Below, piece by piece: positions 1 to 9,986 of a DNA stretch of 64,000 nucleotides; the first letter of the stretch is position 1; each line of letters begins with the position of its first letter. The notes under the pieces were generated by a model. The model was given only the letters and a program-made list of their open reading frames with translations, had not been told where the DNA came from and made no database searches. This DNA comes from Ruminococcus bovis (GTDB lineage: Bacteria > Bacillota > Clostridia > Oscillospirales > Acutalibacteraceae): NCBI RefSeq assembly GCF_005601135.1, contig NZ_CP039381.1, positions 555,941 through 619,940 on the forward strand, written 5' to 3'. A program made the position numbers and the translations under genes.

Positions 1-71
1 TCGCAGTTAGTCACGTCCTTCTTCGGCTCCTAGTGCCAAGGCATTCCCCTTGTGCTCTTTATAGCTTGACC
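1..71 (-). rRNA. 23S ribosomal RNA, 5' end only
   Basis: The reverse complement begins GGTCAAGC and continues into the conserved 23S 5' region that includes AATGCCTTGGCAC and GAAGGACGTG. Only the first 70 or so bases are in the window; the rest lies beyond the left edge. It is the third element of the rRNA operon transcribed leftwards. The exact 5' nucleotide is placed by analogy with the E. coli GGUUAAGC start and may be off by a few bases. Confidence 0.93.
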
Positions 72-312
72 ATTGAGATATCTTTTTGGTTCTTTCGTTT
101 AAGTAAATTAATTTACTCTACTCGCAGATAAATAGGCTTTATTTCCTATTTACCCTTTTTCAGCTTAATTGTAGTTTTATTACCTGTTAGTTTAAATAAA
201 TACTTGAGTTTTATTTTCCTGTTTGTAATAAACTATCTCGCTATCTTTTCTTTATTCAGTTTTCAAGGTGCATTTTTAGAGGATCACTGACTTTTAGTCG
301 GCTTTTCCTCTT

Positions 313-389
313 TGGTGGGCTTAAGTGGACTCGAACCACCGACCTCCCGCTTATCAGGCGGACGCTCTAACCAGCTGAGCTATAAGCCC
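313..389 (-). tRNA. tRNA-Ile (anticodon GAU)
   Basis: The reverse complement folds as a 77-nt cloverleaf. It starts GGGCTTATAGCTCAG, has anticodon GAT (353-355 on the plus strand), a T-arm with GGTTCGAGTCC, and an encoded 3' CCA. It lies in the 16S-23S spacer, downstream of tRNA-Ala. Confidence 0.97.
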
Positions 390-426
390 ATATTCTCTGG
401 CTTGGTGCTTCTATTACTCAAGCCTT

Positions 427-502
427 TGGTGGAGATAAGCGGGATCGAACCGCTGACCCCCTGCTTGCAAAGCAGGTGCTCTCCCAGCTGAGCTATACCC
501 CC
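427..502 (-). tRNA. tRNA-Ala (anticodon UGC)
   Basis: The reverse complement is a 76-nt cloverleaf starting GGGGGTATAGCTCAG, with anticodon TGC inside CTTTGCAAG, T-arm GGTTCGATCC and an encoded CCA end. It is the first tRNA after 16S in the spacer. The spacer order is therefore 16S-Ala-Ile-23S, the reverse of the Ile-Ala order of E. coli and Bacillus. Confidence 0.97.
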
Positions 503-517
503 ATATCTCTTTAGGGT

Positions 518-543
518 CGGACCCTGAAAATTAAACAACAAAC
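518..543 (-). other. 16S rRNA processing stem, 3' strand
   Basis: This 26-nt stretch is the inverted complement of 2251-2276 in the 16S leader, with 24 of 26 positions identical as an inverted repeat. In the transcript the two would pair and loop out 16S rRNA, as expected of an RNase III processing stem. The pairing is seen directly; the processing role is inferred from position. Confidence 0.75.
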
Positions 544-597
544 TTGAAATCCATTCTGACCTTGGATATGAGTTACTTACTTTCACTCATTTCTCCA

Positions 598-2107
<1,510 letters not shown>

Positions 2108-2342
2108 TTTGTATATTAGACCTTTCGGTTTAACATCTTATTAAATCGTCAAGCTCATTTCTGAATACTTGCGTGTTTGTGTTTTTTTAGTGTTCACATT
2201 CACTATCCTCAACTTGAGTCATTTAACTCAAAGTCATTTTCGGGTTTCTTGTTCGTTGTTTAATTTTCAAGGTCCGTTGTTCCTTCTGACTGAACTTCTT
2301 ACTCTCGATTTCTCTTAAGTTTTTCCGTTCCCTCAGCGGAAC
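2108..2342 (-). other. rRNA operon leader
   Basis: Transcribed leader between the rRNA promoter and the 16S 5' end. It contains the 5' strand of the 16S processing stem at 2251-2276. No reading frame with a ribosome binding site is visible. Confidence 0.6.
2251..2276 (-). other. 16S rRNA processing stem, 5' strand
   Basis: Partner of 518-543; the transcript strands are complementary at 24 of 26 positions. This is the leader half of the expected RNase III stem around 16S rRNA. Confidence 0.75.
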
Positions 2343-2349
2343 GTGTTTT

Positions 2350-2378
2350 ATTATACGGCTATTTCGCCTCTTTGTCAA
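2350..2378 (-). promoter_or_regulatory. rRNA operon promoter
   Basis: On the minus strand TTGACA (2373-2378) and TATAAT (2350-2355) are separated by exactly 17 nt, a perfect sigma-70/SigA consensus promoter. It lies about 240 nt upstream of the 16S 5' end, as expected for a strong stable-RNA promoter. Confidence 0.9.
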
Positions 2379-2550
2379 CACTTTTTTTCAACTTTTTTTA
2401 AAAATTTTTAATTTTTATTTTACAATCCTTTAAAAAGCCCATTCCTATGCCGTTTCTCAGTCTTCTCTTTTTTCATTCTTTTTTGATTTTTCTTTATATA
2501 ACACTGTATTTAACCTAAAATTAAATAAAAAAGATGAAAAAATATTTTTA

Positions 2551-2582
2551 AATATAAAAAAGGAGAGCATAACGCTCTCCTT
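2551..2582 (-). terminator. Terminator of the nifS-iscU operon
   Basis: A 9-bp perfect hairpin (arms 2560-2568 and 2574-2582, loop of five) followed on the minus strand by a T-rich tract. It lies 18 nt past the iscU stop codon. Confidence 0.88.
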
Positions 2583-2600
2583 AATAATACTAATTATATA

Positions 2601-3038
2601 TTAGTGATGTTCACCGTGACAATCTACGCAACCCTTTGGTGCTAATAGTTCAGGTTCATAGAAGATACCGTTCTTGTCATAGTAATCCTTAACTGCTGCT
2701 TTAACTGCTTCTTCAGCTAGAACTGAGCAGTGAACCTTTACAGGTGGTAGTCCATCAAGAGCTTCAACAACTGCTTTATTAGAAAGTTCAAGAGCCTTGC
2801 TGATAGGCTGACCCTTAATCATTTCTGTTGCCATAGAAGATGATGCAATTGCAGATGCACAACCAAATGTGTTGAACTTTACATCTGTAATAATATCATC
2901 CTTAACTTTAATATAGATTTTCATAATATCGCCACACTGAGCGTTACCTACTTCACCGATACCGTCAGCGTCTTCAATCTTACCAACATTTCTTGGGTTA
3001 GTAAAATGGTCCATAACCTTTTCGCTATAAAGAGCCAT
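2601..3038 (-). CDS. iscU: Fe-S cluster assembly scaffold protein, IscU/NifU N-terminal type
   Basis: A 145-residue scaffold on which [2Fe-2S] and [4Fe-4S] clusters are built with sulfur from the upstream cysteine desulfurase. The three ligand cysteines are present at C35 (NAQCGD, with D37), C60 (FGCASA) and C104 (VHCSVLA). A short C-terminal tail with C137, C140 and several His extends the core and may bind another metal; this is common in clostridial NifU-type scaffolds. The start is placed at MALYSEK because GGAGGA lies 7 nt upstream; the longer frame starting 30 nt earlier has no such site. The ATG overlaps the nifS stop (TAATG), so the two are translationally coupled. Confidence 0.95.
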   Translation of the reverse strand: MALYSEKVMDHFTNPRNVGKIEDADGIGEVGNAQCGDIMKIYIKVKDDIITDVKFNTFGCASAIASSSMATEMIKGQPISKALELSNKAVVEALDGLPPVKVHCSVLAEEAVKAAVKDYYDKNGIFYEPELLAPKGCVDCHGEHH

Positions 3039-4213
3039 TATTTTTCCTCCTTCATCATTCTTTCCCAAACAGGTGACATACCTCTTAGATATGTTACTAC
3101 TTCAGGAACAACCTTAATAATATGGTCAATCTCTTCTTCAGTATTAAATTCACTAATAGAAAGTCTTAAGCTACCATGAGCAATTTCTACAGGTACACCA
3201 ATAGCAAGTAGAACATGGCTTGGGTCAAGGCTACCACTTGTACAAGCTGAACCTGAAGATGCCTCAACACCCTTTTGGTCTAGCCATAGCAAGATACCTT
3301 CACCTTCGATACCTTCAAAGCACATATTAAGTGTACCTGGAAGATGATGTTCCATATTACCATTGAATCTTGACTTTTCAATACCCTTTAGTCCATCAAC
3401 TAACTTGTTACGAAGTGAAGTTACATACTTCATATTCTTATCAAGATTTTCAGTTGCTTCAACTAAAGCTGCTGCCATACCAACAATACCGGGCATATTT
3501 TCTGTACCGGCTCTCTTCTTTCTTTCCTGAGCACCACCCTCAATAATGTTGGTTAGCAAGATACCCTTTCGAGCATACAAAGCACCAACACCCTTAGGTC
3601 CATGGAACTTATGACCACTCATAGAAAGCATATCAATATTCATTTCTTTTACATCAACCGGAATATGTCCAACGGCTTGTACTGCATCTGTGTGGAATAG
3701 CACACCTTTTTCGTGACAAATTGCACCAATTTCTTTAATTGGCTGAATTGTACCGATTTCGTTATTTGCAGTCATTATAGTAACAAGACAAGTTTTGTCT
3801 GTAATTGCGTTTTTAACATCCTCAGGTTTTACAATACCATCAGAATAAACATCAAGTAAAGTTACTTCAAAGCCTTCTTTTTCAAGAGCCTTTAAAGTAT
3901 GAAGAATTGCATGGTGTTCAAACTTACTGGAAATAATATGATTTTTACCTTTACGCTTACCCATATAAGCAGCTGAGCGTAATGCTTGGTTATCTGCTTC
4001 ACTACCACCGGATGTAAAGTAAATTGTTGATGGTTCGGCATTAATACACTTAGCCACCTTTGCTCTAGCATCTTCAAGATATTCTTTAGCCTTTTGGCCA
4101 ATAGAGTGAAGTGAGCTTGGATTACCGTAAACATCTGCAAACATTGGCATCATAGCATTTAAGGCAGTATCACTAATCTTTGTTGTTGCTGCATTATCAG
4201 CATAAACTAACAT
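3038..4213 (-). CDS. nifS: Cysteine desulfurase, NifS/IscS family
   Basis: A 391-residue PLP enzyme converting cysteine to alanine and passing persulfide sulfur to the IscU scaffold encoded next. The PLP lysine is K202 in SGHKFHGPKG and the catalytic cysteine is C324 in SSGSACTSG. The long active loop and SSGSAC motif point to the IscS/NifS group rather than SufS. The N-terminal YADNAATT is typical. The start at 4213 has AGGAGAG 8 nt upstream; 21 further upstream codons are open but would run through the promoter and operator. It is the first gene of a two-gene operon. Confidence 0.96.
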   Translation of the reverse strand: MLVYADNAATTKISDTALNAMMPMFADVYGNPSSLHSIGQKAKEYLEDARAKVAKCINAEPSTIYFTSGGSEADNQALRSAAYMGKRKGKNHIISSKFEHHAILHTLKALEKEGFEVTLLDVYSDGIVKPEDVKNAITDKTCLVTIMTANNEIGTIQPIKEIGAICHEKGVLFHTDAVQAVGHIPVDVKEMNIDMLSMSGHKFHGPKGVGALYARKGILLTNIIEGGAQERKKRAGTENMPGIVGMAAALVEATENLDKNMKYVTSLRNKLVDGLKGIEKSRFNGNMEHHLPGTLNMCFEGIEGEGILLWLDQKGVEASSGSACTSGSLDPSHVLLAIGVPVEIAHGSLRLSISEFNTEEEIDHIIKVVPEVVTYLRGMSPVWERMMKEEK

Positions 4214-4230
4214 TGGTTTCACTCTCCTAT

Positions 4231-4292
4231 TTCCTATAAACTTTATAGGAATAAAATAACACATAATTCCTAACATGTCAATAGGAATTATG
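4231..4292 (-). promoter_or_regulatory. nifS promoter with two inverted-repeat operators
   Basis: On the minus strand TTGACA (4276-4281) and TATTTT (4253-4258) are 17 nt apart. A perfect 11-bp inverted repeat (4262-4272 and 4282-4292) flanks the -35 box, with most of that box in its loop. A second perfect 8-bp inverted repeat (4231-4238 and 4244-4251) lies just downstream of the -10. Both share the half-site ATTCCTA/TAGGAAT, so one regulator probably binds both. The Rrf2 gene at 5088-5501 is the obvious candidate. Repeats and boxes are seen; the binder is inferred. Confidence 0.8.
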
Positions 4293-4327
4293 CGTATATT
4301 CTTTATAAAATATTCATTTGTTGTTTT

Positions 4328-5041
4328 TTATCCGTTAAAACCTGTAATATCCTTAATAACTTCACCGGCAATAATAAGTCCCACCACACTTGGAACGAAA
4401 GCTATTGAACCCGGGACAGTTCTTTTATTTGTAACTTCTTCACTTTCCAAAGGCTTTAGTGGTTGTTCCTTAGAATAGACAACCTTTAGCTTTTTGATGC
4501 CTCTTTTCTTTAATGCACCACGCATTACTCTTGCTAATGGGTCCATACTTGTTTTGAAAATATCCGTAACTTCAAATGCAGTTGGGTCAAGTTTGTTACC
4601 TGCACCCATTGATGAAATTAATTTTACATTATACTCCTTGCATTTTTCTGCCAGACCGATTTTTCCTGATACTGTGTCTATTGCATCAACTACATAGTCA
4701 AATCGTCTGAAATCGAAATTCTCAGCATTTTCAGGCAAGAAAAAGCAATCATACTTATTGACAACTGTTGATGGGGAAATATCCTTAATTCTTTCTTCCA
4801 TAACATCAACTTTCAGCTTACCTACTGTTGAATGAGTTGCAATAATCTGTCTGTTAATATTAGTCAAAGATACAGTATCGTTATCAATAATATCAATTGT
4901 ACCCACACCACTTCTTGCAAGTGCTTCAACGGTAAAACCACCAACACCACCAACACCAAAAACTGCTACTCTTGAATTCTTTAACTTTTCTAATCCATCA
5001 GAACCAATCAAAAGTTCTGTACGGGAATACTGATTTATCAT
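4328..5041 (-). CDS. tcdA: ThiF/HesA-family E1-like enzyme, probably tRNA threonylcarbamoyladenosine dehydratase
   Basis: A 237-residue ATP-dependent adenylating enzyme. It has the N-terminal nucleotide fold (VFGVGGVGG at about 30), the acidic DIIDNDTVSLTNINRQ segment that binds ATP/Mg, and a late PGSIAFVPSVVGLIIAGEVI helix typical of TcdA/CsdL. TcdA cyclises t6A37 in tRNAs that read ANN codons. TcdA genes often sit beside cysteine desulfurase genes, as here. It lies between the Rrf2 regulator (46 nt upstream) and the nifS promoter. A sulfur-carrier-adenylating role (MoeB/ThiF) is the alternative, but no carrier protein gene is nearby. Confidence 0.85.
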   Translation of the reverse strand: MINQYSRTELLIGSDGLEKLKNSRVAVFGVGGVGGFTVEALARSGVGTIDIIDNDTVSLTNINRQIIATHSTVGKLKVDVMEERIKDISPSTVVNKYDCFFLPENAENFDFRRFDYVVDAIDTVSGKIGLAEKCKEYNVKLISSMGAGNKLDPTAFEVTDIFKTSMDPLARVMRGALKKRGIKKLKVVYSKEQPLKPLESEEVTNKRTVPGSIAFVPSVVGLIIAGEVIKDITGFNG

Positions 5042-5087
5042 TTTACACCTCTATACAAAGAATGGTCGGACTAAGCCGACCATTACT

Positions 5088-5501
5088 TTACTCTACTTTA
5101 CCATTAATTAAATCTTCAATAGTTACACTTTCAAGGTAACTATCAATTACACTATCAAGTTTTTTCCACATTGGAAGAGTAATGCAGTCGTGAGCTTCGT
5201 TACACTGAACATCACCACAATTTACACAAGCTACCGGTGCAAGAGAACCTTCACTGGCTTTTAAAATCATACCAACTGTATATTCACCGGTTGGTCGGTT
5301 AAGTTTATAACCACCTTTTTTGCCACGCAAAGAGTCAAGCAAACCATGCTTATTTAAATTTGACACGATGCTTTCCAAATATTTCATTGAAATCAATGAC
5401 CGTTCTGAAATATCTTTTAGGGAAATATATTCATCATTGCCGTTAATAGCAAGGTCAATAATAACTCTAAGTGCATATCTTCCTTTAGTTGAAACTATCA
5501 C
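5088..5501 (-). CDS. Rrf2-family transcriptional regulator (IscR/CymR-like)
   Basis: A 137-residue winged-helix repressor. The N-terminus MIVSTKGRYALRVIIDLA is the Rrf2 hallmark, followed by the HTH (ISLKDISERSLISMKYLE) and wing (GLLDSLRGKKGGYKL). Three or four cysteines in VACVNCGDVQC...HDC, at about 92-106, match the Fe-S ligand region of IscR-type members, suggesting it senses Fe-S cluster status. It heads tcdA and is followed by nifS-iscU, whose promoter carries paired inverted repeats. Fe-S feedback control of nifS is therefore likely, although a CymR-like response to cysteine cannot be excluded. Confidence 0.9.
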   Translation of the reverse strand: MIVSTKGRYALRVIIDLAINGNDEYISLKDISERSLISMKYLESIVSNLNKHGLLDSLRGKKGGYKLNRPTGEYTVGMILKASEGSLAPVACVNCGDVQCNEAHDCITLPMWKKLDSVIDSYLESVTIEDLINGKVE

Positions 5502-5527
5502 TAAATCACTTTCCTTAAACAGTAAAA

Positions 5528-6511
5528 TTACTGTGCCATTTTAGTTGGTGCTTGTTGTAAGTAAGCCTTTGCACCATCTGTTTTGCCATCAACCTTAAAT
5601 GCACCGTCTTCCTTAGAAAGTACAAATGTGTTTTCTACATAATCACCTGTAGTTGCATTAGTTGTTGATGCAATATAAACATAGATATATTGGTCACAAG
5701 AAACTGTCTGTGTGTAACCTACAATAAATGATTCGTAACCTGCACAAGTATCTTTGTACTGATTATAAATTTCTTCAATTTCAGCATCTGTATAAGCTGA
5801 TGAGAAGTAAGTCTTGAACTTAGCTAAATCACCCTTAGCACAAGCATCTTCAATATCAGCATAGAAGTTCTGAGCTGTCTGTACTGCTGTAGTATCGTTA
5901 GCAGTTGATGACTGAATATAAGAATCAACACTTTGTGCAGTTGTTGGAACTGTTGTAGTAGGAACAGTAGTTGTTTCTTTTGTACTTGGTGCAGTAGTTG
6001 TAGCTACTGTAGAAGGAACAGTTGAAGTAGTTGTTGTGTTTCCACTTGGTTTTGAGTTGCTATTACATGATGCAACAAAAATAATAATCAAGCAAATGAC
6101 AATTACTACCACACAACCACCGGCAACAAACTTCCAAGTGTTGCTTGGTTTATCATCTACATATGTATCACTATAATCTTCTTTTTTCTTTTTCTTAGGC
6201 TTTGACTTTTTCTTTGGCTTTTCAAATGAACTTGTAATGTTCTTATCTTCAACAGGAGGTTCTTTTGTAGAAACCTTAGGGATAAAACCTGTATTTGAAG
6301 TTGTATAAGAAGAAATATCTTCATATTCATCTTCATGAACTTTCTCTACAGGTGAACCGTTAAAAGCTGCGTTAATCTCTTTTTCAAAAGTTTTTAGATG
6401 GTCAGGCATTTCACTGCCATCAATACCCTTTAGGAAGTTAGTCTCTTCACCACAGTTAGGGCAAACCTTGCTGTTTATATCAATATCCTTACCACATTTT
6501 TTACAAAACAT
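5528..6511 (-). CDS. Zinc-ribbon membrane protein with Thr-rich stalk and extracellular NTF2-like domain
   Basis: A 327-residue single-pass protein. Residues 1-22 form a zinc ribbon (CKKCG...CPNCG). They are followed by an acidic then Lys-rich cytosolic linker, a membrane helix (about 128-149, VAGGCVVVIVICLIIIFVA), a Thr/Ser/Pro stalk (about 155-195) and a C-terminal domain of about 120 residues that reads like an NTF2-like fold. The architecture (cytosolic ribbon, one helix, external NTF2-like domain) resembles TcaA-type envelope proteins of other Firmicutes. It follows the LRR protein gene by 10 nt, so it is in the same operon. Function unknown; an envelope-sensing or signalling role is inferred. 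Confidence 0.85.
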   Translation of the reverse strand: MFCKKCGKDIDINSKVCPNCGEETNFLKGIDGSEMPDHLKTFEKEINAAFNGSPVEKVHEDEYEDISSYTTSNTGFIPKVSTKEPPVEDKNITSSFEKPKKKSKPKKKKKEDYSDTYVDDKPSNTWKFVAGGCVVVIVICLIIIFVASCNSNSKPSGNTTTTSTVPSTVATTTAPSTKETTTVPTTTVPTTAQSVDSYIQSSTANDTTAVQTAQNFYADIEDACAKGDLAKFKTYFSSAYTDAEIEEIYNQYKDTCAGYESFIVGYTQTVSCDQYIYVYIASTTNATTGDYVENTFVLSKEDGAFKVDGKTDGAKAYLQQAPTKMAQ

Positions 6512-6521
6512 AAAATCCTCC

Positions 6522-7961
6522 TTATTCCTCTAGCTTATGCCACCAGTTAGTTGCCGGTTCAACTACATTTCCGTATTCATCATAAGATGTTGTGTTGTAA
6601 CCTTCCGGAACTTTAATAGCTAACCAAATTGCACCACTGTCTTCAACATAATAGTCAACAACCTTCTGAACATTAGTGTTCCATTCCAGATAATGACTGG
6701 AACCTGACTGACTGTGTTGGTCATAGAACAAATCTGTATATGCTGTGAAAGTATAGTTCTTATCTAAGAATTTCTTTGCTACTGATTCAGCCTTAGAACG
6801 CTCATCGTTATAAAGCTCTATACTGATATAGAATTCAATATTTTTGTTTTGTTCAGAACCCTCATTCTCAATACCAAAGTAATATTTCTTTTCTTTCTTT
6901 AAGTCAGCAGTTAATGTTGTTGTATGGTTCTTACCACTACTGTTTTCATCTGTCTGGGCATTTCCCATTGTACTAAAGTCATTAATCTTTAGATAACCGT
7001 CAATTGATGCCTCAACAGTAATTGTATATTTTGCACTTTCATAAGGAACAAAGCTAAATAAATAACCTGCACCGTAACCTGCCTTTGATGTTGTATAAGT
7101 TTCTTCATCATTTACTCTTACAGGTGTAACATTAAGTGCTTCACCTTTTTTGTTAGTCGGTGTAAAATTAATGTCATTTTCTGTAGCATAAACCATTGAC
7201 TGAGAACCGGGTACACCTTGAATATAGCTATTGTTGCTATCTTTCATTATATCTTCACCGATAGCAGTAACTGTTTCAGGAATAAAAATATCAGAAAGTT
7301 TATTACAAGAAGCAAAAGCCTTGTCACCGATTTCTGTTATACCGTCTTGCAACTTAATATAATGAAGTGACTTACAATTAAAGAAAGCTCTTTCGCCTAT
7401 TCGTTTAAGTGTACTTGGCAAAGTAACAGACTTAATGTCACTTTCGGCAAAAGCCATATCTGCAATACTTACAACGGACTTACCGTTTATTGTGTCGGGA
7501 ATTTCAATTGTAGCATCACTGCTCTTTGTACCGGTGATTTCAACACCACCATCAACACTTGAATATTTATAATTTGTATCGGAAAATACATGGATAATGC
7601 CCTCTTTATCAAGGAACATTACACCACCACCTAAGATACAGATTATTAAAATAATAATCAAAACAGGCTTAAATACTTTCCACTTTTTATTTTCATGATA
7701 TTCGTCATCATCAAACATATCGTCACTGTAGTAGTTTTCAAGATAACTATCATCTTCATCATACTCCAGCTTAGGTCCTGTATAAGAAGAGTGACCATAT
7801 GTATTTTTGTAAGCAGAATGTTTACTGCTATAGTCTGCAAGTTGTTTTTTGGTATTATTAATAGCTATAATCTTTTCATCTTCAGATATAACATAGCCAC
7901 AACCTTTACAACTATTAAAAGAATTGCCGTTTTCACGAGAACATTTCGGACAAATCCACAA
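6522..7961 (-). CDS. Zinc-ribbon membrane protein with extracellular BspA-type leucine-rich repeats
   Basis: 479 residues. The N-terminus has a Cys4 zinc finger (CPKCSRENGNSFNSCKGCG). An acidic cytosolic segment and one membrane helix (about 96-118) follow. Outside are BspA-like LRR_5 repeats at about 160-235 (phrases such as SVTLPSTLKRIGERAF and YIKLQDGITEIGDKAF). A beta-rich region at about 280-390 and a C-terminal domain with many aromatic residues complete it. It lies 17 nt downstream of the divergent PP2C gene and 10 nt upstream of another ribbon-membrane protein. The LRR part probably contacts an external ligand or the wall; no enzymatic motif is visible. Confidence 0.85.
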   Translation of the reverse strand: MWICPKCSRENGNSFNSCKGCGYVISEDEKIIAINNTKKQLADYSSKHSAYKNTYGHSSYTGPKLEYDEDDSYLENYYSDDMFDDDEYHENKKWKVFKPVLIIILIICILGGGVMFLDKEGIIHVFSDTNYKYSSVDGGVEITGTKSSDATIEIPDTINGKSVVSIADMAFAESDIKSVTLPSTLKRIGERAFFNCKSLHYIKLQDGITEIGDKAFASCNKLSDIFIPETVTAIGEDIMKDSNNSYIQGVPGSQSMVYATENDINFTPTNKKGEALNVTPVRVNDEETYTTSKAGYGAGYLFSFVPYESAKYTITVEASIDGYLKINDFSTMGNAQTDENSSGKNHTTTLTADLKKEKKYYFGIENEGSEQNKNIEFYISIELYNDERSKAESVAKKFLDKNYTFTAYTDLFYDQHSQSGSSHYLEWNTNVQKVVDYYVEDSGAIWLAIKVPEGYNTTSYDEYGNVVEPATNWWHKLEE

Positions 7962-7978
7962 AGAAAATCACCTTCTCC

Positions 7979-8926
7979 TTATCTATAATAATCTGCCTTA
8001 TAATTATTCCACAATTCTTCTACTTTAGAAGTGGAATTTTCTTCCTTTGCCTTAGAGATTGGCTCAATGTATTCATTAAACATCTTCTTTGTTCTTTCAA
8101 AGAAGTAGTGCTTTAAGTCCTTAAAATCATCAAAGCCAAATGCAACAATCATAATAGCAAAGTCGTCTTTTGCAAATTCACCAACAAGTCTTCTTAGTAA
8201 ACTTTCCCACTGAGCAACATTCTTAGCTCTGTTAAGTGTATAAAGCAAAGCATACTCAAATTCCATTGGTGTTGCAAAGCTACCATAAGCACCGTCTGTT
8301 GCAGTAACTAAAATAGTAGGTGCATCTGTTCTGACTGTTTTTATATTAATCTTAAAGTCAGTTTCAGCATTTACAAGGTTAATAACTCTTGGTTTCTTGG
8401 TTTCATCAATAGGACTAATCTGTTCAACAACATCATCCTCTGTAATCTGACAAAGACCGTTTTTGTCTAGGAAATAACCTCTGCTGTTACCTGCCCAAAG
8501 ATACTCAAACATAATGCTGTCTTTCTTGCTATAATCACAAGCAATAATACTTGCAGTTGTTGGTACTAAAGCAGTATCCTGATTATCGGCAAAGTTCTTC
8601 TTTACCTTATCAATATATTTCTTTAAGTCGGAAGTCAGCTTAATGCTATCCATCTCACTAAAAGTAAAGTTACCGTTTTGGAACATTTTTATTGTGCTTT
8701 CTGCTGCCAATCTACTGGCAATATAGCCACCGGTTCTTGTGCCTAACTTTGAATATGTAGTTGAGTCCATTTCTCCAAAGCCATCAAATACACCGATAAA
8801 ACCACCATTGTCGTTAAAGCAATAGCTATAGCTGTCTTCATCTCTGCCTTCACTGCCACGACCTGTAACAGCTAGGGCAATGTTTAATTTTCTAATGCCC
8901 ATTTTTACATCCTTATAATTCTCCAT
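7979..8926 (-). CDS. Divergent PP2C-family protein phosphatase
   Basis: About 315 residues. PP2C motifs can be followed in order: RDEDSYSY (motif 1), GVFDGFGEM (motif 2, usually DGMGG), WAGNSRGYFL (usually GDSR), ATDGAYG (usually SDGL) and KDDFAIMIVAF (usually DN.TVI). The metal-binding aspartates of motifs 1, 2, 8 and 11 survive, but the GDSR aspartate is Asn. The gene may encode an active but atypical phosphatase or a binding-only paralogue of the canonical enzyme at 9086-9856. The start at MENYKDV is chosen for the AGAGG 5 nt upstream; a start 24 nt earlier lacks one. First gene of an operon with the two zinc-ribbon membrane proteins. Confidence 0.82.
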   Translation of the reverse strand: MENYKDVKMGIRKLNIALAVTGRGSEGRDEDSYSYCFNDNGGFIGVFDGFGEMDSTTYSKLGTRTGGYIASRLAAESTIKMFQNGNFTFSEMDSIKLTSDLKKYIDKVKKNFADNQDTALVPTTASIIACDYSKKDSIMFEYLWAGNSRGYFLDKNGLCQITEDDVVEQISPIDETKKPRVINLVNAETDFKINIKTVRTDAPTILVTATDGAYGSFATPMEFEYALLYTLNRAKNVAQWESLLRRLVGEFAKDDFAIMIVAFGFDDFKDLKHYFFERTKKMFNEYIEPISKAKEENSTSKVEELWNNYKADYYR

Positions 8927-9049
8927 AAATACCTCTGCCCTAAAATACAATCTTATTTTCTATATATCTACAATATCAAACATATTTTGCATATAAATTC
9001 ATTATACAAAAACTAGTTTATTTCATCAATGATTATGACTATTTTGTAA

Positions 9050-9099
9050 TAATAAAAAAGTTAACAAGAAAATACATAAGTTGTACTAACTTGTTAACT
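9050..9099 (-). terminator. Terminator of the canonical PP2C gene
   Basis: A 10-bp stem (9059-9068 with 9089-9098) followed on the minus strand by a run of T. The upstream arm overlaps the last codons of the phosphatase gene, so the stop codon lies inside the hairpin. Confidence 0.75.
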
Positions 9100-9856
9100 C
9101 CTCTAATTCACACACAATAACTGTAATGTTGTCGTTACTTCCTTGTCCTAATGCTTGGGAAACCAAAATATCCGATGCATCAGTTACCGACTGTGCTACA
9201 TGACAAAGAACCCCTACTTCTTCATCATTAAGTTTTTCCGTTAAGCCATCGGAACAAATAATATATCTGTCACCGTTACAATACTCCTCTGTTGAAAGTG
9301 CCGGTGAAAATTCCTTTTCTTCTTCACCCATACCAACATACTGAGTAATAATATTCTTGAAAGACTTAAGTTCTTCCGGCAACACATGGTCAACAGACAA
9401 CTGTTCTATCTTTCCGTTTCGCACTTTATAAATTCTTGAGTCACCAACATTGCCTATAGAAATTTCATTCTTTCCAAAGACAATTCCGGCAAATGTTGTA
9501 CCCATATGCTCAAGCTGATTTTCTTCAGCATAAGTATGAACCTTGTTGTTCATTTCCTTTGCACATTCAAGGATATGGTCTGAAAGGCTTTTGCTTTCGT
9601 CCCCAAAGTTATAATTCCTTGCAACATCAGTAGCCATTGAAGAAGCAACCTCACCTTGCTCTCCACCACCCATACCGTCAAAGACAGCTAGGATTTTACT
9701 ATCGTCACTGAGGATTTCTCCATAATAAGAGAAATCTTCTTCATCATTTATATCTCTTGAATGTCCGTCACAAAGCAAATTATCTTCATTATTTTTACGA
9801 ACATTTCCTGTTGTACTCATTGCGTGATATTTAATTCTGTAATGCTTATTTTCCAT
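9086..9856 (-). CDS. PP2C-family serine/threonine protein phosphatase
   Basis: A 256-residue PPM phosphatase with all canonical motifs: GNVRKNNEDN, LAVFDGMGGGEQGE, GTTFAGIVF, IGNVGDSRIYKV, QLSVDHVLPEE, YIICSDGLTEKL and GSNDNITVIV. These supply the aspartates for the two catalytic metals. In Firmicutes such enzymes (PrpC/Stp) reverse phosphorylation by a PASTA-type Ser/Thr kinase, but no kinase gene is in the window. It is transcribed alone between two terminators, upstream of the divergent PP2C operon. Cytosolic; no membrane segment. Confidence 0.93.
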   Translation of the reverse strand: MENKHYRIKYHAMSTTGNVRKNNEDNLLCDGHSRDINDEEDFSYYGEILSDDSKILAVFDGMGGGEQGEVASSMATDVARNYNFGDESKSLSDHILECAKEMNNKVHTYAEENQLEHMGTTFAGIVFGKNEISIGNVGDSRIYKVRNGKIEQLSVDHVLPEELKSFKNIITQYVGMGEEEKEFSPALSTEEYCNGDRYIICSDGLTEKLNDEEVGVLCHVAQSVTDASDILVSQALGQGSNDNITVIVCELEELTS

Positions 9857-9933
9857 ATAATCACCGCAAAATCCCTATTGTTTTACAACATTATAACACA
9901 TCAACAACAAAATTGCAACCTACCCACTAAAAC

Positions 9934-9968
9934 ACAAAAAAGCAGTTCCTTTTTTGTAGAAACTGCTC
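9934..9968 (-). terminator. Terminator of the 9987-11246 gene
   Basis: A 7-bp stem (9941-9947 with 9961-9967) followed on the minus strand by TTTTTTG. It lies about 20 nt past the stop codon. Confidence 0.75.
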
Positions 9969-9986
9969 AATTGAAATATTTACTGT

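Noticed and set aside
5502..5527. Autoregulatory site in front of the Rrf2 gene
   Set aside because: The 26-nt gap contains no copy of the ATTCCTA half-site found at nifS.
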